Shown here: piece after piece, positions 5,700 to 9,199 of the stretch | Position numbering within the stretch: the first letter of the stretch is position 1 | How the letters are laid out: each line of letters begins with the position of its first letter | Origin: an uncultured Lachnospiraceae bacterium | GTDB taxonomy: Bacteria > Bacillota > Clostridia > Lachnospirales > Lachnospiraceae | DNA length: 9,199 nt | Reading direction: 5' to 3' | Assembly: GCA_910579645.1 (NCBI GenBank) | Contig: CAJTVK010000156.1 | Span: 1-9,199, forward strand | Translations under genes and position numbers: made by a program | Notes under the pieces: model-generated | Seen by the model: only the letters and a program-made list of their open reading frames with translations | What the model was told of the DNA's origin: nothing | The model's database searches: none

Positions 5700-7391
5700 A
5701 TGGCAAGGACTGTAGCGATTGGACAGCAGGATTTTGAAACGATTAGGGAAAAAGGGTATTTCTATATTGATAAAACAAGATTTATCAAAGAATGGTGGGA
5801 TAGCGGAGATAGTGTGACTTTAATCACCCGGCCGCGGAGGTTTGGCAAGACATTGACGATGAGCATGCTGGAAAAGTTTTTTTCGGTCAGGTATGCAGGC
5901 AGGGCGGATTTGTTTGAAGGTATGGAAATATGGGAATTCAGGGAATACCGGGAACTGCAGGGAACATATCCGGTGCTCTTCGTAAGCTTTGCCGATGTAA
6001 AGGAGACTAACTTCCAGGATGCCAGGAAGGTGATTTGCTATATCATCGAACAGCTTTACAGCCAGAATGATTTTTTGCTGGAAGGGAATCTGCTCAACGA
6101 GAAAGAAAAAAATTTTTTCAGGAATGTTACGGCAGATATGGAAAATTATATCCTTTCCTCATCATTAAAAACCCTGTCAAATTATTTGTACCGTTTTTAT
6201 GGAAAGAAAGTAATTATTATTTTGGACGAGTATGATACGCCAATGCAGGAGGCGTATGTAAAAGGGTATTGGAAGGAACTTGTGGAGTTAACCAGAAGTT
6301 TATTCAATGCCACTTTCAAGACGAATCCCTGCCTGGAACGCGCTGTTATGACAGGGATAACCAGGGTCAGTAAAGAGTCGGTCTTTTCAGACTTAAATAA
6401 TCTGGAAGTAGTTACTACCACTTCAAATAAATATGCAGAAGTATTTGGGTTTACAGAAGAGGAAGTATCTGCCGCATTGGACGAGTTTGGCTTATCAGAA
6501 AAAGAGAAGGAGATAAAAGAGTGGTATGACGGATTTACGTTTGGAAATATGATGGATATCTATAATCCATGGTCAATTATTCACTATCTTGATAAAAAAA
6601 AGGCGGCCCCCTACTGGGCCAACACCAGTTCCAATAAACTCGTAGAAAAGCTTCTTAGGGAAAGCAACCCTGACATTAAGAAGTCTTTTGAACGTTTATT
6701 AGGCGGGGAGCCACTTCATATGGAGATTGATGAGCAGATTGTTTATGACCAGCTTATGGTAAAAAAGAATGCAATCTGGAGCCTTTTGCTTGCCAGCGGA
6801 TACCTGAAAGTTGTGGAAGCCGTATTTTCAGAGGAAACGGGGCGGATTGATTATGAACTGACCCTGACAAACAGGGAAGTGAAAATCATGTTTGAAAATA
6901 TGATTCAGGGATGGTTTGCGGAAAACAGCAGCTATAACGCCTTTATTAAAGCGCTTCTTTTGGATGATGTTAAAGCGATGAATACCTATATGAACAGGGT
7001 TGCCATGGAAACTTTCAGTTATTTCGATACAGGGAAAGCACCGTCCTGGGATGAGCCGGAGCGTTTTTACCATGGGTTTGTCCTCGGGCTGATGGTGGAA
7101 CTGGCGGACAGGTATACCCTTACCTCGAACCGGGAGAGCGGCTTCGGGCGGTATGATGTAATGCTGGAGCCAAAGAAAACAGGGGATAATGCCTATATTT
7201 TTGAATTCAAGGTACAGGACACGGATGAAAAGGAACTGGCCGATACGGTTTGGGATGCGCTTTGCCAGATAGACAGGCAGAATTACGAGGCATCCCTCGT
7301 GGCAAAGGGCTTTTCCAAAGAGCGTATAAGGAAGTATGGGTTTGCTTTCTGCGGCAAGAACGTGCAGATAGGCAGGGCGGATTTAGTTTGA
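5700..7391 (+). CDS. AAA-ATPase_like / PD-(D/E)XK nuclease domain protein (PF09820-PF08011 type)
   Basis: A 563-aa protein of the widespread gut-bacterial family that joins an AAA-ATPase_like domain (PF09820) to a C-terminal PD-(D/E)XK nuclease domain (PF08011). Its role is unproven; a function in mobile-element or defence biology has been suggested. ATG 5700 is chosen because GGAAGGA lies 6 nt upstream and the family begins near TVAIGQQDFETIREKGYFYI. ATG 5640 would add 20 residues but has no ribosome binding site. The ATPase part has the family P-loop RPRRFGKT (44-51), Walker B VIIILDEYD (171-179) and the conserved GFTEEEV (250-256) and WYDGF (275-279). The nuclease core is D486 in GRYDVMLEP and E502-F-K504 in FEFK. 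The gene appears complete. Its last 109 nt overlap the convergent permease ORF, whose end is damaged at this border. Confidence 0.9.
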   Translation: MARTVAIGQQDFETIREKGYFYIDKTRFIKEWWDSGDSVTLITRPRRFGKTLTMSMLEKFFSVRYAGRADLFEGMEIWEFREYRELQGTYPVLFVSFADVKETNFQDARKVICYIIEQLYSQNDFLLEGNLLNEKEKNFFRNVTADMENYILSSSLKTLSNYLYRFYGKKVIIILDEYDTPMQEAYVKGYWKELVELTRSLFNATFKTNPCLERAVMTGITRVSKESVFSDLNNLEVVTTTSNKYAEVFGFTEEEVSAALDEFGLSEKEKEIKEWYDGFTFGNMMDIYNPWSIIHYLDKKKAAPYWANTSSNKLVEKLLRESNPDIKKSFERLLGGEPLHMEIDEQIVYDQLMVKKNAIWSLLLASGYLKVVEAVFSEETGRIDYELTLTNREVKIMFENMIQGWFAENSSYNAFIKALLLDDVKAMNTYMNRVAMETFSYFDTGKAPSWDEPERFYHGFVLGLMVELADRYTLTSNRESGFGRYDVMLEPKKTGDNAYIFEFKVQDTDEKELADTVWDALCQIDRQNYEASLVAKGFSKERIRKYGFAFCGKNVQIGRADLV

Positions 7392-8140
7392 AGGGGCTGA
7401 AATATTCGGATATCCATCCCTATCATTCCCGCCCACCATCTGAATACCTGTGAGCCGTATATAATCAGATATCCCAGCCCGCGCCTTGCGGCCAGGAATT
7501 CACCGATGATGACGCCTACAAGGGCCAGACCGATATTGACTTTCATGTTGCTGAGCAGTGTGGGGACGGAACCGGGAAGCACTACTTTGCAGAAAGCATC
7601 CCGCTTGCTGCCTCCCAACGTGTAGATCAGTTTTATTTTCTCTTCATCCACCTGCCGGAATCCGGTGTACAGATTGATGACCGAGCCGAAGACGGCCACG
7701 GAAATTCCGGCGACAATAATGGTATTTATCCCTGTGCCCAGCCATACAATGAATAGGGGGGCAAGGGCGGATTTGGGAAGGCTGTTCAGCACCACAAGGT
7801 ATGGCTCCAGAATTTCGGAACATTTTGGGGAATGCCATAAAAGTGTGGCGGTCAGCAGGCTGATTGCGAGAACAAGCAGGAAACTGGCGATAGTTTCCAG
7901 CAGAGTGATGCCGGTATTGGTGAAAAAAGAGAAATCTTTTACCATGCCGATAAAGCAAAGCACGACCTGGCTGGGGCTGCTGAAGAAAAACGAGTCTACA
8001 TATCCTGTCCGGACCAGCCCTTCCCATAGGAGGAGGAAGCCGGCCAGGATGAGGGTGCGGGCAAGAAGGACCATGCGGTGATGATTTATCCGGCTGCGTT
8101 CATATTGTTCCTGATTGCTCAGGCTGTCTGTATTTTTCAT
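7283..8140 (-). CDS. ABC transporter permease, NitT/TauT/SsuC-ThiX type, 3' end replaced
   Basis: Inner-membrane permease of a nitrate/sulfonate/taurine/thiamine-precursor-type importer. ATG at 8138-8140 is chosen because GGAAGGAGA lies just upstream; this start overlaps the end of the ATPase gene by 41 nt. The product has membrane segments near residues 25-42, 83-102, 121-135, 138-158 and 198-216, and the EAA loop EEKIKLIYTLGGSKRDAFCK, then VVLPGSVPTLL (166-196), which docks the ATPase. Normal members end with a further membrane helix after YGSQVF. Here, past F233 (about 7442), the frame reads WWAGMIGMDIRIFQPLQ and then antisense of the ATPase-nuclease gene, to a stop at 7283. So the last native segment is lost and the 285-aa ORF has a chimeric tail. 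It is probably non-functional. The substrate cannot be told from the sequence. Confidence 0.85.
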   Translation of the reverse strand: MKNTDSLSNQEQYERSRINHHRMVLLARTLILAGFLLLWEGLVRTGYVDSFFFSSPSQVVLCFIGMVKDFSFFTNTGITLLETIASFLLVLAISLLTATLLWHSPKCSEILEPYLVVLNSLPKSALAPLFIVWLGTGINTIIVAGISVAVFGSVINLYTGFRQVDEEKIKLIYTLGGSKRDAFCKVVLPGSVPTLLSNMKVNIGLALVGVIIGEFLAARRGLGYLIIYGSQVFRWWAGMIGMDIRIFQPLQTKSALPICTFLPQKANPYFLIRSLEKPFATRDAS

Positions 8141-8960
8141 CTGAAATCTCCTTCCATAATAAATTAAAATAGTCTTTAAATTCGGGGGCGTTTCTGGAGG
8201 CGAGAGGAGAATGGTCGGCAAGAGTTAAACGGACGGGGATATCGCATCTGACCGTGGCGGGCCGCCGGCTCAGTACCAGGATACGCTGCGCCAGGCTGAT
8301 GGCTTCCGACAAATCATGGGTGATGAGGATGGCTGTTTTGCCGGCAGAGCGTATGATGCCGCATATGTCGGAAGAAACGGACAGTCTGGTCTGATAGTCC
8401 AAGGCACTGAACGGTTCGTCGAGAAGCAGCAGTTCCGGTTCCATTACAAGGGTCCGGATAAGGGCGGCTCTCTGCTTCATGCCGCCGGACAGCTCGCTGG
8501 GCTTCTTGTCCCTGAATTTGTATAAGTCATAGTCTTTCAGAAGCTGTGTGACATGTGCCAGCCTTTCGGGAGTAAGCATGTGATTGATTTCCAGCCCCAA
8601 TATGACATTTTGGTAGATGGTGCGCCATTCGAATAAATGGTCATGCTGAAGCATGTAGCCGATGCGGGGACAGGACGGTGCGTCATGCAGGCCGCGTTTC
8701 CCGGGACGGCCTGCAGAACCCTCGGGCCGGCGGCCGGCACCGTGGGGGGCGCCATGGAAGAGAATTTCTCCGCTCTCCGGGGCAAGCAGTCCTGCAATAA
8801 TGGACAGCAGCGTGGATTTGCCGCAGCCGGAAGGGCCTACAATGGCAGTGAATTCGCCTTTCTGTATTTGGAAAGATATATGTGATAAGGCGATAGTCTC
8901 ACCTTCCGGGCTATGGTAGGAATAACAAATGTCTTTGAGGCTCAGCAGTGGCTGTTCCAT
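8100..8960 (-). CDS. ABC transporter ATP-binding protein, NitT/TauT/SsuB-ThiZ type
   Basis: ATP-hydrolysing subunit that drives the importer with the permease at 7283-8140. ATG at 8958-8960 follows GGAGGA at close spacing; 9 upstream open codons are not needed. The 286-aa product has Walker A GPSGCGKST (42-50), Q-loop in GYMLQHDHLFEW (Q105), signature LSGGMKQR (157-164), Walker B LLLLDEP (177-183), D-loop SALD and switch histidine in ITHD (H215). HDHLFEWRT after the Q-loop is typical of the taurine/nitrate/HMP branch. About 25 residues (about 73-97, rich in Gly, Pro and Arg) are inserted before PRIGYML, where relatives have a short turn; the DNA there is very GC-rich and contains an inverted repeat. 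No substrate-binding protein gene is in the window, so the substrate is unknown. Confidence 0.92.
   Translation of the reverse strand: MEQPLLSLKDICYSYHSPEGETIALSHISFQIQKGEFTAIVGPSGCGKSTLLSIIAGLLAPESGEILFHGAPHGAGRRPEGSAGRPGKRGLHDAPSCPRIGYMLQHDHLFEWRTIYQNVILGLEINHMLTPERLAHVTQLLKDYDLYKFRDKKPSELSGGMKQRAALIRTLVMEPELLLLDEPFSALDYQTRLSVSSDICGIIRSAGKTAILITHDLSEAISLAQRILVLSRRPATVRCDIPVRLTLADHSPLASRNAPEFKDYFNLLWKEISDEKYRQPEQSGTI
8686..8715. repeat. Inverted repeat within the ABC ATPase gene insertion
   Basis: TGCAGGCCG (8686-8694) is perfectly complementary to CGGCCTGCA (8707-8715) with a 12-nt loop. It lies inside the GC-rich stretch that codes for the extra Gly/Pro/Arg-rich segment of the ATPase. A second GC-rich repeat, GCCGG-C-GGCCGGC, follows near 8727-8740. 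Confidence 0.55.
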
Positions 8961-8998
8961 AAGATTCCTCCAATCTGGATAGTTCACGGATATACCCT

Positions 8999-9028
8999 AT
9001 TATATGAGAACGCAAAAAAGGATGTGAA
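8999..9028 (-). promoter_or_regulatory. Sigma-A-type promoter of the ABC genes
   Basis: On the minus strand TTCACA (9023-9028) and a perfect TATAAT (8999-9004) are separated by 18 nt, about 40 nt upstream of the ATPase start at 8960. The -35 box overlaps the arm of the perfect inverted repeat at 9025-9060, so repression or another control at this repeat is plausible. Confidence 0.55.
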
Positions 9029-9060
9029 AATTGATTTCCGTTCACGGAAATCAATTTTCA
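9025..9060. repeat. Perfect 16-bp inverted repeat with 4-nt loop upstream of the ABC genes
   Basis: TGAAAATTGATTTCCG (9025-9040), loop TTCA, then CGGAAATCAATTTTCA (9045-9060), with no mismatch. Read on the minus strand it is followed, after CATCC, by six T residues, so it could also be the terminator of a gene further upstream on that strand. Because it overlaps the -35 box of the ABC promoter it could be an operator. A dispersed palindromic element is a third reading. Confidence 0.75.
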
Positions 9061-9199
9061 ACTGCGAGCCTGCGCGGTGGCCTTGTGCCGGAGGCCTATG
9101 GATGGACGGTGCCATGCGGCGAAGCATCCGGCCCGTACACAGAATCATATATTTTTCTGACACGCTTTCGCTCTGCCGCAAACGCAGCGGTACTAAGGC
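9061..9199. other. GC-rich sequence at the window end, no supported gene
   Basis: After the palindrome the sequence becomes GC-rich and full of small symmetric pieces: GGCC...GGAGGCC near 9079-9096, ATGC-GGCGAA-GCAT near 9114-9127, and overlapping CCGC/GCGG words near 9176-9191. An open minus-strand frame crosses it and the palindrome but has no credible ribosome binding site or protein character. The composition looks like an interspersed intergenic repeat; this impression cannot be checked from one copy. Confidence 0.3.

Noticed and set aside
7644..8081. Overlapping ORFs on both strands within the permease gene
   Set aside because: Frame shadows of the permease; no family features.
8984..9181. 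65-codon minus-strand ORF
   Set aside because: It crosses the perfect palindrome and the ABC promoter, with no ribosome binding site and a composition set by the repeat.
8961..9199. TPP riboswitch before a possible thiamine-precursor importer
   Set aside because: The conserved thi-box words were not found on the minus strand, so the thiamine link stays unsupported.
1..9199. CRISPR array, tRNA, rRNA or IS element with terminal repeats
   Set aside because: No regularly spaced repeats, cloverleaf, rRNA sequence or classical transposase with flanking inverted repeats was seen.

Overview
The families, the strong AGGAGG-type ribosome binding sites and the moderate GC content point to a gut Firmicute, most likely a Lachnospiraceae clostridium (Blautia, Enterocloster or Hungatella-like). 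This rests on recalled family resemblance, not a search. The window is an accessory mosaic. Almost every segment border coincides with a gene that has lost one end.

Layout: (1) 57-1013, an Rpn-type PD-(D/E)XK nuclease/putative transposase whose 5' end is damaged. (2) 1014-1348, a gene-free stretch with two intrinsic terminators, a cluster of ATGCGT/ACGCAT hairpins, and an inverted-repeat-enclosed region that looks like a structured RNA or leader. (3) 1349-2561, a DUF932 gene and a Rad52-like single-strand annealing protein gene, both apparently shortened at their 3' ends and overlapping. They resemble the replication/recombination module of an integrative element. (4) 2736-4871, one or two tiny coupled ORFs and a large serine recombinase with an added C-terminal winged helix. 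(5) 4872-5597, on the minus strand, a complete DUF4869 gene with a gene fragment on each side. (6) 5700-7391, an AAA-ATPase_like/PD-(D/E)XK protein. (7) 7283-8960, on the minus strand, a NitT/TauT/ThiXYZ-type ABC importer ATPase and permease. The permease has lost its last transmembrane part where it meets the ATPase-nuclease gene. (8) 8961-9199, the promoter region of the ABC genes, with a perfect 16-bp inverted repeat overlapping the -35 box, then GC-rich sequence without a supported gene.

Functionally, segments 3-4 read as the collapsed remains of an integrated element: recombination genes, then the integrase, with conjugation genes absent. The ABC genes are an older metabolic locus that has been cut into. 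The observations most worth checking are well-placed ribosome binding sites inside the Rpn gene that could make a small C-terminal protein like the intragenic RpnS antitoxins of E. coli, the structured RNA-like region before DUF932, and the palindrome overlapping the ABC promoter. I did not find a complete, clearly new multi-gene system.
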